Of a DNA stretch of 64,000 bases, positions 48,899-57,995 are shown one piece after another. The notes under the pieces were generated by a model that saw only the letters and a list, made by a program, of their open reading frames with translations, did not search any database and was not told where the DNA came from. The position numbers and the translations under genes were made by a program. The DNA is from Acidicapsa acidisoli (lineage in GTDB: Bacteria; Acidobacteriota; Terriglobia; Terriglobales; Acidobacteriaceae). Numbering within the stretch: the stretch's first letter is position 1; every line of letters begins with the position of its first letter. Location: NCBI RefSeq assembly GCF_025685625.1, contig NZ_JAGSYI010000004.1, forward strand, positions 248,001-312,000. The letters are read 5' to 3'.

Positions 48899-50032
48899 TC
48901 AGGGCAATTTACCGGTGACGAGGAAGGCCCGTACGCGGGTGGAGACCGCCTCCGCGTCGCACGACATGATCAGATGGGCGCATGAGCCATGCGATATATA
49001 GGTTGGAGCGCCGGTCACAGCGGCCCAATCCAGTGCGGCCTGGGGATTGACCAGGTGGTCTTCCGCGCTCACAATGACCAGAAAATGGACGGGAGTTGAG
49101 CGTGCCGCCTCCGCCAGGGAACGGGCTCCGACGACATTCTGCTGCATGATGGCACGAAGCTGCCAGACCCGGTCGTTGGCGTCAATCGATAATGGGGCTT
49201 CGGCCTGAGCGAGAAAGGTTGGGAGTTTGTCGAGCGGGGTTTCGCGATTGCGATATTCGGGGCTGGTCACGACGAGGGAACCAAAGAGATTTGCGAGTTT
49301 CAAGGCGGGTTCCACAGTGTATTGGCCGTTGGCGTAGGTAGGATCGCCGACGATGGACTCGACCATGATCTGTTTCACGTGTAGATCGTAGCTGGTCATG
49401 CGAGGAGTGCCGAGGATCGGAACAGCGAGATCGAAGAAATTGGGATACATCACGGACCAATCGAAGGTCTGCTCGCCGCCCATCGACAGACCGACAAGGG
49501 CATGCAGGTGCTTCAGATGCAAAACCTCGGTCACGACCCGGTATTCCGCGTGAACGCTGTCGCGGAGGGTATAGACGGGAAATGCGGTGCCGTGCTGGCG
49601 AGGGCTATTGGAGGGCGACGACGATACGCCATTGCCGAGCGCATCGATGGCGATACCGAAGAACCGGCTGGCGTCGATCAGGTGTTGGGGTGAGGAGCCA
49701 TTGCCAAAAAGGAAAACCAGATCGCTGCTTGTTCCATAAAGCCAGGTGGGCATCAGAACGGCGTTGTCCGCGGCAGCATTGAGATGGCCAAAGGTGCGGT
49801 AGCCTACGCGGCAGTCTTCGATGATCTGGCCGTTTTCGAGTTTGCACTGGCCCAGATCGGCGATTTTGAGTTCGCTGGCTGAGTCGGATTGCCGGTTCCC
49901 GACCAGAGCCTCACTCACCCCGCGTAATGGGCCGAAAAGGGCTACTGTCAGCAGACAGGCGCTCACAGCCACCGGGAAAAATCTGCGCGCGTTTGAGGAT
50001 TCCAGCGACTGAACCTGTCCGTTGCCTGACAT
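48899..50032 (-). CDS. Exported alpha/beta hydrolase of the MetX (homoserine acetyltransferase)-like family
   Basis: About 377 residues with an N-terminal hydrophobic segment (FFPVAVSACLLTVALFGPL). The catalytic triad fits: nucleophile Ser in ALVGLSMGGEQ, acid Asp in IVSAEDHLVNP and His in SCAHLIMSCD. Family segments include YRTFGHLNAAADNAVLMPTW and a region around GIAIDALGNGVSSSPSN, as in MetX. The membrane or signal segment argues against methionine synthesis, since true MetX is cytosolic; many such exported relatives are uncharacterised esterases or acyltransferases. The start ATG 50032 has GGAG five bases upstream; frames further upstream have none. It is divergent from blaI. Confidence 0.8.
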   Translation of the reverse strand: MSGNGQVQSLESSNARRFFPVAVSACLLTVALFGPLRGVSEALVGNRQSDSASELKIADLGQCKLENGQIIEDCRVGYRTFGHLNAAADNAVLMPTWLYGTSSDLVFLFGNGSSPQHLIDASRFFGIAIDALGNGVSSSPSNSPRQHGTAFPVYTLRDSVHAEYRVVTEVLHLKHLHALVGLSMGGEQTFDWSVMYPNFFDLAVPILGTPRMTSYDLHVKQIMVESIVGDPTYANGQYTVEPALKLANLFGSLVVTSPEYRNRETPLDKLPTFLAQAEAPLSIDANDRVWQLRAIMQQNVVGARSLAEAARSTPVHFLVIVSAEDHLVNPQAALDWAAVTGAPTYISHGSCAHLIMSCDAEAVSTRVRAFLVTGKLP

Positions 50033-50180
50033 TTGTGCTCCGCGAAGTCCTGTAATCATGAGCACAAGCCTACCGCACAGACCGGATATGTTGATATGTA
50101 TGAACTTATCTATGAGCAAAAATTCAGACCGAAATTCCGCGGACTGCTCCATCAGTTTGAAAGACTTCACGGCACTTGCT

Positions 50181-50196
50181 AACTAATCCTTTAGTT
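50181..50196. promoter_or_regulatory. Dyad before blaI, candidate BlaI operator
   Basis: AACTAA-TCCT-TTAGTT, perfect 6-bp arms, 68 bp before the BlaI start, inside a TTGCTA...TTGCTA context. Placement and size fit a BlaI/MecI autoregulatory site, though known ones contain TACA/TGTA cores. Confidence 0.45.
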
Positions 50197-50263
50197 GCTA
50201 GTCTATTCCTACAGAGCTGCTCTCCCGGTCGAGAGCGTTCCCTGAGGGGTCCGGGCACCGTAT

Positions 50264-50662
50264 ATGCCGCCGAAAAAATCCATCACGCTAACCGAAGCCG
50301 AGCTGAGACTCATGAAGATTCTCTGGCAGCGAGGCGAGTCGGCGGTCACTGACCTGGTTGCCGCGATGCCGGACGGCGAAACTCTTGCTTACAATTCGGT
50401 TCTGACAACTGTGCGCATCCTGGAGCAAAAGGGCTACGTGGACCATCGCCAGGAGGGCCGGGCCTTTGTCTATCGCGCCTGTGTCGCGGAGCACGAGGCT
50501 AGCCGCTCTGAGGTGAAGCATGTACTGAGCCGGTTCTTTGGGAACTCGCGGGAGCGCCTGCTTCTCTCGCTTCTCGGCGATGGTGAGATTTCCCCTCAGG
50601 AACTACAGCGGCTGAGGGAGGCGATCAACAGCGCCGCCGAAGACGGACTGGAAGGGGCGTAG
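50264..50662 (+). CDS. BlaI/MecI-family transcriptional repressor
   Basis: 132-residue winged-helix repressor. The core is LTEAELRLMKILWQRGESAV, with the recognition region YNSVLTTVRILEQKGYVDHR and the wing EGRAFVYRA; the C-terminal dimerisation helices follow (VKHVLSRFFGNSRERLLLSL). In Staphylococcus this repressor is cut after BlaR1 senses beta-lactams. Here the BlaR1-like gene starts four bases after the stop, so the two are co-transcribed. No beta-lactamase gene is near, so the regulated genes are probably others, including the adjacent htrA. Confidence 0.92.
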   Translation: MPPKKSITLTEAELRLMKILWQRGESAVTDLVAAMPDGETLAYNSVLTTVRILEQKGYVDHRQEGRAFVYRACVAEHEASRSEVKHVLSRFFGNSRERLLLSLLGDGEISPQELQRLREAINSAAEDGLEGA

Positions 50663-50666
50663 CGCA

Positions 50667-52340
50667 ATGCTCATAGGCGGAAATACCGTGGCCGATTGGA
50701 TGAACACACTCATGACAGTGCGGGATTCCCTGTTTGCGGTTTCGCCGGTTATTTCTCAAGCTGCAGGAGCGTTTCTGGTCACGGCGATCTGGCAGGGAGC
50801 AGTTGTTGCTGCATTCTTGACCGTCTGCCTCAAGCTCTCGAGCCGGATCTCCGCGTCGTTGCGGTTTGCAGTCTGGACTGCGGGCTTCCTCGCGGTGATT
50901 GCGCTTCCCTTTCTACCGCTCGTCTTGCGCTTCGCGGCGGCGCCAACTACACAAGCCACACACGCGGCAGTCCGGCTTGCGATCAGCGCGCCAAAACCTC
51001 TGCTTCAACTAGATATTCGATGGAGCACGGCAATTGCTTTGCTCTGGATTTCAGCTTCGCTCTACCGCGCCGTCGATCTGGCGATCCACTCGATTCGCCT
51101 GCGCAAGCTGTGGAAACACGCAGCACCAATCGCCTTGAACGAAGTCGAGTTGGCAAAGCCGGTTCGACTTCGGGGTCGCAGAGAAATCCAGGTATGCACC
51201 ACCACCGAACTGGATCGCCCAAGCGTTATCGGCTTTCTTTCGCCGCGCATTCTTATTCCGGAATGGCTATTCTCGCGGCTGACTGTTGGAGAACTGGACC
51301 AGATCCTGCTGCATGAGACCGAACACCTGCGCCGCGGCGACGACTGGACGAATCTGCTGCAAAAGCTCAGTCTGGTGGTCTTTCCGCTGAATCCCGTACT
51401 TCTCTGGATGGAGCGGCAGCTCTGCCTGGCACGCGAGATGGCCTGCGATGAGGCCGTCATCCGGGTGACGCGTGCACCCAAAGCGTACGCCGCATGCCTG
51501 ACGGGACTGGCCGAGCATGGCATGCGGCGGATGGCGGAAGCTCTCTCGCTGGGAGCCTGGCAGCGGCGGCCAGAGCTTGCGCATCGCGTGCACAGCATCC
51601 TGCAGCGCAAACAAATGCTGCGACCGCTGGCGGCGCGCAGCGTCCTCGCTGCCCTTGCCTGCGGCCTTGGATTTGGGTCGGTTGAACTGGCGCGCTGCCC
51701 GCAACTGGTCGCCTTCACTCCCGAACATTTGCCTGAAACTGCCCATTCGGACATGGCAATGCATACGCGCTCACCGCGACTGATAAATACGGCTCTTGCC
51801 GGCCCGATGCACACGTTGCGCGCTATGCCCGCCGTCGCTTCGTCATCGAACAGGCCATATATGACGCAGCTGAAGGCCACGATGCCGGTTCGCGATTCGG
51901 ATTCATTCGCCGAAACCGATTCTGCTCCGATTTTGGATCGCGAGGCTAACCAGACAGCATCGACAAGAAAACTGTCTGCGTTGGCTCCTCCGGGCAGCCT
52001 TGCCCGGACCGAATCAAGTCACGAGCCAAGTCAGGAATTGTTGAAGGCCCAGATTCCGGATAGTGCTACTTCAGAGCCCCAAAAATCCCAGCAACAGAGC
52101 TGGGTAGTTCTGACCACCTGGGAAGAAGTGGACTTCGCGAATGCGAGCGAAGCACCGAGTATCGGCACCGACGGTCCGCAGCCCGACAACACAGCCGGGC
52201 AACCAGGCAATCAGGCCAACGTCAAGCCTACAAGCCAGGTGACGGTCACCCGGCTGATTTTCCGAGTTATTCCTGCCACGTCATTGACTCCTGCAGCTGC
52301 AATGCCTGTTCGCGGCGGCTGGCTGGTCATTCAACTGTAA
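50667..52340 (+). CDS. BlaR1-like M56-family membrane metallopeptidase without penicillin sensor
   Basis: 557 residues with four N-terminal hydrophobic helices (about 30-150) and the zinc site HETEH (His216, Glu217, His220), as HExxH in ILLHETEHLRRGDDW, with MACDEAVI supplying the third ligand. This matches the M56 peptidase half of BlaR1/MecR1. The beta-lactam-binding sensor domain is absent; instead residues about 330-520 are low-complexity and hydrophilic (Pro, Ser, Gln rich) and a short beta segment ends the protein (VTRLIFRVIPATSLT). It probably degrades or activates turnover of BlaI in response to an envelope signal that is not a bound beta-lactam. It starts four bases after blaI. Confidence 0.87.
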   Translation: MLIGGNTVADWMNTLMTVRDSLFAVSPVISQAAGAFLVTAIWQGAVVAAFLTVCLKLSSRISASLRFAVWTAGFLAVIALPFLPLVLRFAAAPTTQATHAAVRLAISAPKPLLQLDIRWSTAIALLWISASLYRAVDLAIHSIRLRKLWKHAAPIALNEVELAKPVRLRGRREIQVCTTTELDRPSVIGFLSPRILIPEWLFSRLTVGELDQILLHETEHLRRGDDWTNLLQKLSLVVFPLNPVLLWMERQLCLAREMACDEAVIRVTRAPKAYAACLTGLAEHGMRRMAEALSLGAWQRRPELAHRVHSILQRKQMLRPLAARSVLAALACGLGFGSVELARCPQLVAFTPEHLPETAHSDMAMHTRSPRLINTALAGPMHTLRAMPAVASSSNRPYMTQLKATMPVRDSDSFAETDSAPILDREANQTASTRKLSALAPPGSLARTESSHEPSQELLKAQIPDSATSEPQKSQQQSWVVLTTWEEVDFANASEAPSIGTDGPQPDNTAGQPGNQANVKPTSQVTVTRLIFRVIPATSLTPAAAMPVRGGWLVIQL

Positions 52341-52370
52341 ACATCAACAATCACCCATCACGAGGTCGCC

Positions 52371-53930
52371 ATGTCAGCATCAACTAATTCATTAGTCGTA
52401 AAGGCAAAGCGGTTTGCTCTCCCGATTGGAGGCGCAGCCGCACTTGTCCTCACCATTCCATTCATGATCGGCCATAACCACGTTCACGCCGCGAGCTTTG
52501 GTGGAGCACCCATGGACGACAACAGTGTTTCGTCTCTGGTTGCACTGGACAACGCAGTCGAGGCCGTCGCCGCTCGCGTCACGCCAGCCGTCGTAAATGT
52601 CTCCGTGACATCGCGAATGACGCCCGACCAGAATACCGGCGACGATGAGGATTCCGGTGTCCCTCAGGGCGCGATTCCGCCAGGATTGCAGCAGTTTTTT
52701 GGACCCTTCGGCGGTGGCCAGAGGATGCCCCAGCAACCGCAGATCGAGCACGGAATCGGCAGCGGAATCATCATCTCGCCGGATGGCTACATTGTCACCA
52801 ATAACCACGTGGTGCAGGGCGCCATGCAGATTCGCGTGACTCTGAATGACCGCCGGGTCCTGCCCGCCAAGCTCATCGGAACCGACAAGCTGACCGATCT
52901 CGCCGTGATCAAGATCGACGCGAAAAATCTGACCAGCATCGCGTGGGGCGACTCGACGAAACTACACCCAGGACAGTCCGTGCTCGCCTTCGGCAGTCCC
53001 TTCGGCTACTTCCAGTTCTCGGTAACGCGCGGCATTATCAGCGCACTCAACCGCCCCAACCCTTACTCCGATGATCCGCGCAAGCCCGGCGATTATATCC
53101 AGACCGACGCGGCGATCAATCAGGGTAACTCGGGCGGTCCGCTGGTCGACGCGCACGGCGAACTGGTTGGCATCAACACCTTCATCATTTCGAGCAGCGG
53201 TTCCTTTGCAGGCGCGGGCTTTGCGATTCCCTCGCAGATCGTGCGCGCGACGGCTGAGGCGCTGATCAAGGATGGCACAGTACATCACGGCTATCTGGGC
53301 ATCAGCATGAACGATGTAACCCCCGAGAATGCCACTTTCTTCAACCTTCCCGATGCGACCGGAGCCATTGTCAGCCAGGTGACGCCTGACTCGCCCGCAG
53401 GCCGCGCCGGTATCAAGAGTGGCGACGTGCTGCGCGAACTCAACGGAAACAAAATCGTCAATGGCGGCTCGCTACAGGTTGCTGTGAGCGAGGTTGCTCC
53501 GGGCAACACGATTTCGCTGGGTATCCTGCGCGATGGAAAGCCTCAGACGCTTCAGGTCAAGGTCGGAGAGTTCCACAACAACACGGAAGTGGCCGATAAC
53601 TCTGAGTCTTCTTCGCAGCACGGCGTGAGGCTCGGCGTATCGGTCAATGATCTTACGCCTGAAATCCGGCAACAGTTGAACATTCCAAATCAGGTCAACG
53701 GCGCTGCAATTCAGAGCGTTCGCCCGGCGAGTCCGGCTGAGGACGCTGGCCTTGCTCCCGGCGACGTGATTCTGGAAGTCAATCGCCATCCGGTGCAGAA
53801 TGCGGACAAGTTTGCCAGCGAAGTACACGCTGCACCTGCCGGCAAGGACATGCTGTTGCTCGTGTGGTCGAGAGGCGGCACAACCTATCGCATCGTGCAT
53901 ACCGATCAAGCCAGCCAGAGTGGCATGTAA
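52371..53930 (+). CDS. Periplasmic HtrA/DegQ-type serine protease
   Basis: 519 residues, envelope quality-control protease. The N-terminal helix VLTIPFMIGHNHVHAAS exports it. The trypsin-like domain has the full triad: His146 in TNNHVV, Asp176 in TDLAVIK and Ser254 in NQGNSGGPLVD. Two PDZ domains follow (about 305-395, YLGISMNDVTPENATFFNLP; 420-510, RPASPAEDAGLAPGDVILEV), as in DegP and DegQ. GAGG lies five bases before the ATG. It starts 30 bp after the M56 gene, so BlaI, the peptidase and HtrA probably share a transcript, joining an envelope sensor to a protease. A terminator follows. Confidence 0.94.
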   Translation: MSASTNSLVVKAKRFALPIGGAAALVLTIPFMIGHNHVHAASFGGAPMDDNSVSSLVALDNAVEAVAARVTPAVVNVSVTSRMTPDQNTGDDEDSGVPQGAIPPGLQQFFGPFGGGQRMPQQPQIEHGIGSGIIISPDGYIVTNNHVVQGAMQIRVTLNDRRVLPAKLIGTDKLTDLAVIKIDAKNLTSIAWGDSTKLHPGQSVLAFGSPFGYFQFSVTRGIISALNRPNPYSDDPRKPGDYIQTDAAINQGNSGGPLVDAHGELVGINTFIISSSGSFAGAGFAIPSQIVRATAEALIKDGTVHHGYLGISMNDVTPENATFFNLPDATGAIVSQVTPDSPAGRAGIKSGDVLRELNGNKIVNGGSLQVAVSEVAPGNTISLGILRDGKPQTLQVKVGEFHNNTEVADNSESSSQHGVRLGVSVNDLTPEIRQQLNIPNQVNGAAIQSVRPASPAEDAGLAPGDVILEVNRHPVQNADKFASEVHAAPAGKDMLLLVWSRGGTTYRIVHTDQASQSGM

Positions 53931-53955
53931 GGTCGCCGCACCAATTCCAGGAAAT

Positions 53956-53995
53956 AAGTGGGTCGCTGCCAAGGGTTCGAGGCAGTGACCCATTT
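53956..53995 (+). terminator. Rho-independent terminator after htrA
   Basis: Arms AAGTGGGTC and GACCCATTT plus CTGCC/GGCAG, with a 10-base loop AAGGGTTCGA, followed by CTTGATTT. One G-T pair and one inner mismatch. Confidence 0.8.
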
Positions 53996-54077
53996 CTTGA
54001 TTTGAGGTAACCGTTTCTAGTTATATCTCCTCAATCTCGCCTAAGTCATTGCTTCATTTCTTACTGCGCGTTGTCGA

Positions 54078-55721
54078 CTAGATGAGTTCCAGTTCGAGCG
54101 CAACGACCGAGCGCGGAGGAATGGATATCTCAATCCTGCCAGTGCGGACATTCACCGGCAGATCAACTGGCGTTACTTTATCAGGCTGGTCGAGCGTGTT
54201 ACTGGCGGTCATCTCCGCGTGTGTTAATACTCTCGCCCGGCCTCCGGCAACACTGCCGTTGGTCAGACGAAGATGGGATGCAATCGCTGAATCCAAAGAT
54301 GGGTTGGTAAGGGTTACGGTCACCTTCTTTTCTTTGATCGAATCCTTGATCGAAGCAGAGCCAGAAAGACCCGGCATCCTCGCCGATCCATCGCGGGATG
54401 GAACTTTCAGCTCCTCGCAGCGGATATGCATTGGCGCGAGTTGAGCACCCATATGCCCGCGGTACATTTCAAAGACGTGGAAAGCCGGAGTGCGCGCATA
54501 GCGATCGCCTTTTGCGAGAAACAGCGAATGCAGGCAATTGATTGTCTGCGCGACGTTGGCCATGGCTATCTTATCGGCATGACGATTGAAGATATCCAGC
54601 GTGACGGCAGTATGCAGCGCGTCGCGAAGCGTCAGCGGCTGGCTGAGCAGATAGTTCGGCGCAATCTCCTCGCCTTTGGGATACCAGACGCCCCACTCGT
54701 CCACAACCAGTCTGGTATGGTGCGTGGCATCATACTTCCCCATCGCGGCCCAGTGCTGCTCGATCACAGTTTCGATGCGCGCGCCTTCGCGAATGACGTC
54801 GTACCAGCCGGCCGCATCGAAAGTCGATACCCTCTCGTGCGAGTTCCGGAAGTCGGTATAGAAATGCACCGACAGACCATCGACCAGGGAGCGATGACCA
54901 TCCTGCATCGTTTCGAAAAAGCCGTTTGTCCATCCCAGATCGAGATCTTTGGAGTGCCCGCGCGGACCCACGGCTACAAGAAACGGCTTCGGATCGTAGG
55001 CCGGAAACTGCGTGACGAAGCGGCGGTAGAGCGCCGAATACTCCTGTGGCGACATGTCTCCGCCGCAACCCCAGGACTCGTTGCCGACTCCCCACCAGCG
55101 CACGCCAAAGGGCTGAGGATCGCCATTGGCAGCGCGTTCGCTGGCTAGAGAAACAGTGCCCACCGGCGCATTGCAATAGAGCACCCAATCGTGAAACTCA
55201 CGCGGCGAGCCGGAGGCCATGTTTGCCGCGAGATATGGTTCCGCTCCGGTCAATCGGCAGAGATGCATGAACTCGTGAATGCCGAATTCATTGTTCTCCG
55301 TGTGGTCATAGCCTGCGGGCATGCTGGCCTGCCAGTAGTTATACGTGCGAGGCCGCTTTGCAGGTTCGCCGATGCCATCGCGCCAGTGATAGCCGTCTGC
55401 GAAACAACCGCCCGGCCAGCGAAGATTAGGCGCGCCAATGCGCTTCATATCGTCGACGAACTGCCTGCGGATGCCGTCGATATTGGCAATCTTCGAGTCG
55501 CGTCCCACCCAGATGCCGTCGTAGATAACGCCGCCCAGATGCTCGATGAAATGACCGTACAGATTGGGACTGATCTTGGGACTGACCTGTGGGCCAGCTT
55601 CCTCGCCGGCTTTTGGAAGAGTGATCTCGATCTCTGCATCCGCGGCAAAGGCTGTGCGTACTCCAGCGATAACTCCAGCAGACGCGCAGGCTGTGGCGCG
55701 AAGAAAGCTGCGGCGATTCAT
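54078..55721 (-). CDS. GH51 alpha-L-arabinofuranosidase, Tat-exported
   Basis: Removes arabinofuranose side chains from arabinan, arabinoxylan or rhamnogalacturonan side chains. 547 residues. The twin-arginine signal MNRRSFLRATACASAGVIAG is clear. The GH51 barrel starts at SPNLYGHFIEHLGGVIYDGI, with NLRWPGGCFADGYHWRDGIG; the acid/base is Glu215 in GVGNESWGCG and the nucleophile Glu342 in VVDEWGVWYP. The C-terminal beta-sandwich ends RSVVALELELI. Being exported is unusual, since many GH51 enzymes are cytosolic. It is followed 129 bp upstream on the same strand by the sugar kinase gene. It fits a role in pectin breakdown together with the rhamnosidases. Confidence 0.93.
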   Translation of the reverse strand: MNRRSFLRATACASAGVIAGVRTAFAADAEIEITLPKAGEEAGPQVSPKISPNLYGHFIEHLGGVIYDGIWVGRDSKIANIDGIRRQFVDDMKRIGAPNLRWPGGCFADGYHWRDGIGEPAKRPRTYNYWQASMPAGYDHTENNEFGIHEFMHLCRLTGAEPYLAANMASGSPREFHDWVLYCNAPVGTVSLASERAANGDPQPFGVRWWGVGNESWGCGGDMSPQEYSALYRRFVTQFPAYDPKPFLVAVGPRGHSKDLDLGWTNGFFETMQDGHRSLVDGLSVHFYTDFRNSHERVSTFDAAGWYDVIREGARIETVIEQHWAAMGKYDATHHTRLVVDEWGVWYPKGEEIAPNYLLSQPLTLRDALHTAVTLDIFNRHADKIAMANVAQTINCLHSLFLAKGDRYARTPAFHVFEMYRGHMGAQLAPMHIRCEELKVPSRDGSARMPGLSGSASIKDSIKEKKVTVTLTNPSLDSAIASHLRLTNGSVAGGRARVLTHAEMTASNTLDQPDKVTPVDLPVNVRTGRIEISIPPRSVVALELELI

Positions 55722-55850
55722 GCTTCGCTTTATATAACACTCGACGCTGCATTGGCATTTCGATTTCGCATGACGACATCATGCATGACATCGAAGTCGC
55801 AGGTAACAAGATGTTCGCTCGCAACTGGTTTGCCATTAAGCAGAATTTCT

Positions 55851-56945
55851 CTATCGCGACATCAACGTCATCACCAGGCGATTCATCTCTGATTCCTGTT
55901 GCTCAATGGATGCAACGAGCTTGAACTGAGTGCGGCAGCGATCAAGGTTGTGGCCGTCACGATGCACTTTGTAATAAGTGTCACCGGCAAGATAATCCGC
56001 AAGAAAGCGGATGCCCATCTCGAATGTGATGAGCTTCCCTGAGAACGCAAGATAACTAACCTCATCCTTCGTAAGAAACGCGCCCGCCGATGCAAGATAG
56101 CCTCGGAGCAATGCTTCGAACATGGGGAACTGCATCGTCACCTTTGAGAGATCCCGTTCGTCTTCCGCAGCGGGGCTTGTGGCAGTGCGCACCATGTCGC
56201 CAAAGTCGTAGAGTGCAAGCCCAGGCATGACTGTGTCGAGGTCGATCACGCAGATGCCTTCGCCGGTCAAGTCATCGAGCATCACGTTATTGAATTTGGT
56301 GTCGTTATGCGTGACGCGCTCCGGTAGGTTGGCGTCGAGCAGGACGCTTGTGATGGGTTTGCGCGCGAGCGCGAAAGCTATCTCAGATTGAGCAAGAATA
56401 GCGCGGCCCGCCGCGTCCGCTGCGATGGCCTGTTCCAGCGCCGCGAATCGTTTGGCTGTGTGGTGGAAGTCAGGGATAGTGTCGTGCAGACGCGGGACCG
56501 GCAGGTCGGCGAGTAGCTGCTGGAATCGCCCGAAGGCTTTGGCGGCCTGATAGGCCTGCTCCGAAGACTCGACCACGTCGTAAGTTCTTGCGCCTTCAAT
56601 GAAGCCGTATGCGCGCCAATAATATCCCTCCGCATCAACAGACCACGAGCGGCCGTCGCGCGCTGGAACAAGCCTGAGCGCCCGGCGCTGACGGTCAGGA
56701 TGGCCGGACTCCTGCGTGGCGAGATGTGCGGTCACGCGCTCAATATTTTCCATGAGAGCAACGGGATTCCTGAAGATCTTATGGTTGATGCGCTGCAGGA
56801 TGACGCGCACCGGCTTGCCCACTTGCGTAAACGTCGCGCACCAGGTGTCGTTGATGTGGCCGCTGCCGCAGGGCGTGGCAAAAATAAATTCGCCGCAAAC
56901 TTGAAATTTGCCGGCGACAGTGCCGATATTGCAATCATTGCTCAT
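55851..56945 (-). CDS. APH-fold sugar kinase (NahK-like)
   Basis: 364-residue aminoglycoside-phosphotransferase-fold protein. The nucleotide lobe is N-terminal; the catalytic loop is VTHNDTKFNNVMLD (HxDxxxxN) and the metal motif is VIDLDTVMPG. This set resembles N-acetylhexosamine 1-kinase NahK, which phosphorylates sugars at C1 in salvage pathways. Its ATG overlaps the TGA of the nucleotidyltransferase gene (ATGA), so the two proteins are made together and probably act in sequence: kinase gives a sugar 1-phosphate, transferase activates it. An in-frame TTG six bases before the ATG is not needed. The sugar is not identifiable from sequence. Confidence 0.85.
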   Translation of the reverse strand: MSNDCNIGTVAGKFQVCGEFIFATPCGSGHINDTWCATFTQVGKPVRVILQRINHKIFRNPVALMENIERVTAHLATQESGHPDRQRRALRLVPARDGRSWSVDAEGYYWRAYGFIEGARTYDVVESSEQAYQAAKAFGRFQQLLADLPVPRLHDTIPDFHHTAKRFAALEQAIAADAAGRAILAQSEIAFALARKPITSVLLDANLPERVTHNDTKFNNVMLDDLTGEGICVIDLDTVMPGLALYDFGDMVRTATSPAAEDERDLSKVTMQFPMFEALLRGYLASAGAFLTKDEVSYLAFSGKLITFEMGIRFLADYLAGDTYYKVHRDGHNLDRCRTQFKLVASIEQQESEMNRLVMTLMSR

Positions 56946-57841
56946 GACCAAAGTCTCTTCGGATAATAACCGTCGCAGATGAGGCCACGAATGTTCTCGA
57001 CGACGCGGAGATGGTCTTCGCGATAGGTGACGCCAAACCAGGCTTCCCTTGTATGCAAGACCTTTACTCGCGTCTCCTCGGCAAGAATCAAGTTATTCAC
57101 CGCATTGGGAAGGTAACATTCCGACTTTAGATCCGAGCCATTCTCTTCAAGAAACTCTCGAAACTGTTCCTGCAGCTGTCCAAATACACGCGGCGTAAAT
57201 CCCCAGAAGTTCATCGAAACCACTTCGTCTCCGGTCATTCGTGTCACGTGACCTTCGCCGTCCGTGTTGCGAGCATGCATTCCTTCCCGTTCAATGCCTA
57301 TCGATTCTGTGACGCTCTCCAGACAGTCGTCGCTGCTAACCCGGCACACACCGCGCGCTACCGCTCCATAATCAGAGAGCGTGTTGCGCAGAACGTAACC
57401 CAACATCGCGTAATCCGGTGTACCCGCCTGCAAATGTTGTGCCATGACGCGATAGCTTTCCGCTCCATAGAAATCATCCGCGTTGATGACCGCGAACGGC
57501 TGCTCAATTGCTCCCGCAGCCATGAGGACCGCTTGCGCCGTGCCCCACGGCTTGGTCCGCCCAGCAGGCACGGAGAATCCGGGTGGCAGATGACCGAGTT
57601 CCTGAAAGACGTAATCGACCGCGATCCGGCCTTGAAAGCTCTCGCCGAAGCGCGCCTTGAACGGCTGCTCAATCTCCCTGCGAATCACGAAGACGACCTT
57701 GCCGAAGCCGGCGCGGATGGCGTCATAGATCGAGTAGTCGAGAATCGATTCGCCAGATGGGCCAACCGGATCGATTTGCTTCAGTCCACCATAACGGTTG
57801 CCGATACCAGCGGCCAGAACGAGCAGGGTCGGGAATGTCAT
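56942..57841 (-). CDS. NTP-dependent sugar-1-phosphate nucleotidyltransferase
   Basis: 299 residues with a Rossmann-like nucleotidyltransferase fold. The N-terminal nucleotide motif LVLAAGIGNRYGGLKQIDPV, the metal motif FAVINADDFYGAE and FVIRREIEQ are typical. It differs from classic GlmU or RmlA sequences; relatives occur next to NahK-like kinases. The ATG is at 57841 and the stop overlaps the kinase start. It probably forms an NDP-sugar from the kinase product for cell-envelope glycans. Sugar and nucleotide are unknown. Confidence 0.85.
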   Translation of the reverse strand: MTFPTLLVLAAGIGNRYGGLKQIDPVGPSGESILDYSIYDAIRAGFGKVVFVIRREIEQPFKARFGESFQGRIAVDYVFQELGHLPPGFSVPAGRTKPWGTAQAVLMAAGAIEQPFAVINADDFYGAESYRVMAQHLQAGTPDYAMLGYVLRNTLSDYGAVARGVCRVSSDDCLESVTESIGIEREGMHARNTDGEGHVTRMTGDEVVSMNFWGFTPRVFGQLQEQFREFLEENGSDLKSECYLPNAVNNLILAEETRVKVLHTREAWFGVTYREDHLRVVENIRGLICDGYYPKRLWS

Positions 57842-57995
57842 AGGTTTCGAGACGGGTAAGCTCCTCTTGCAGCATGAGTTCTTTCGAATGGTATCGCTCT
57901 CGGGCCGCTTTCATAAAGTGGAGGCCTCGCCAAACAGGCGCATCGCTGCCGTGCTACCCTTCTGTGTTGCATTGAAGTGAAAATCGGGGCGCATC

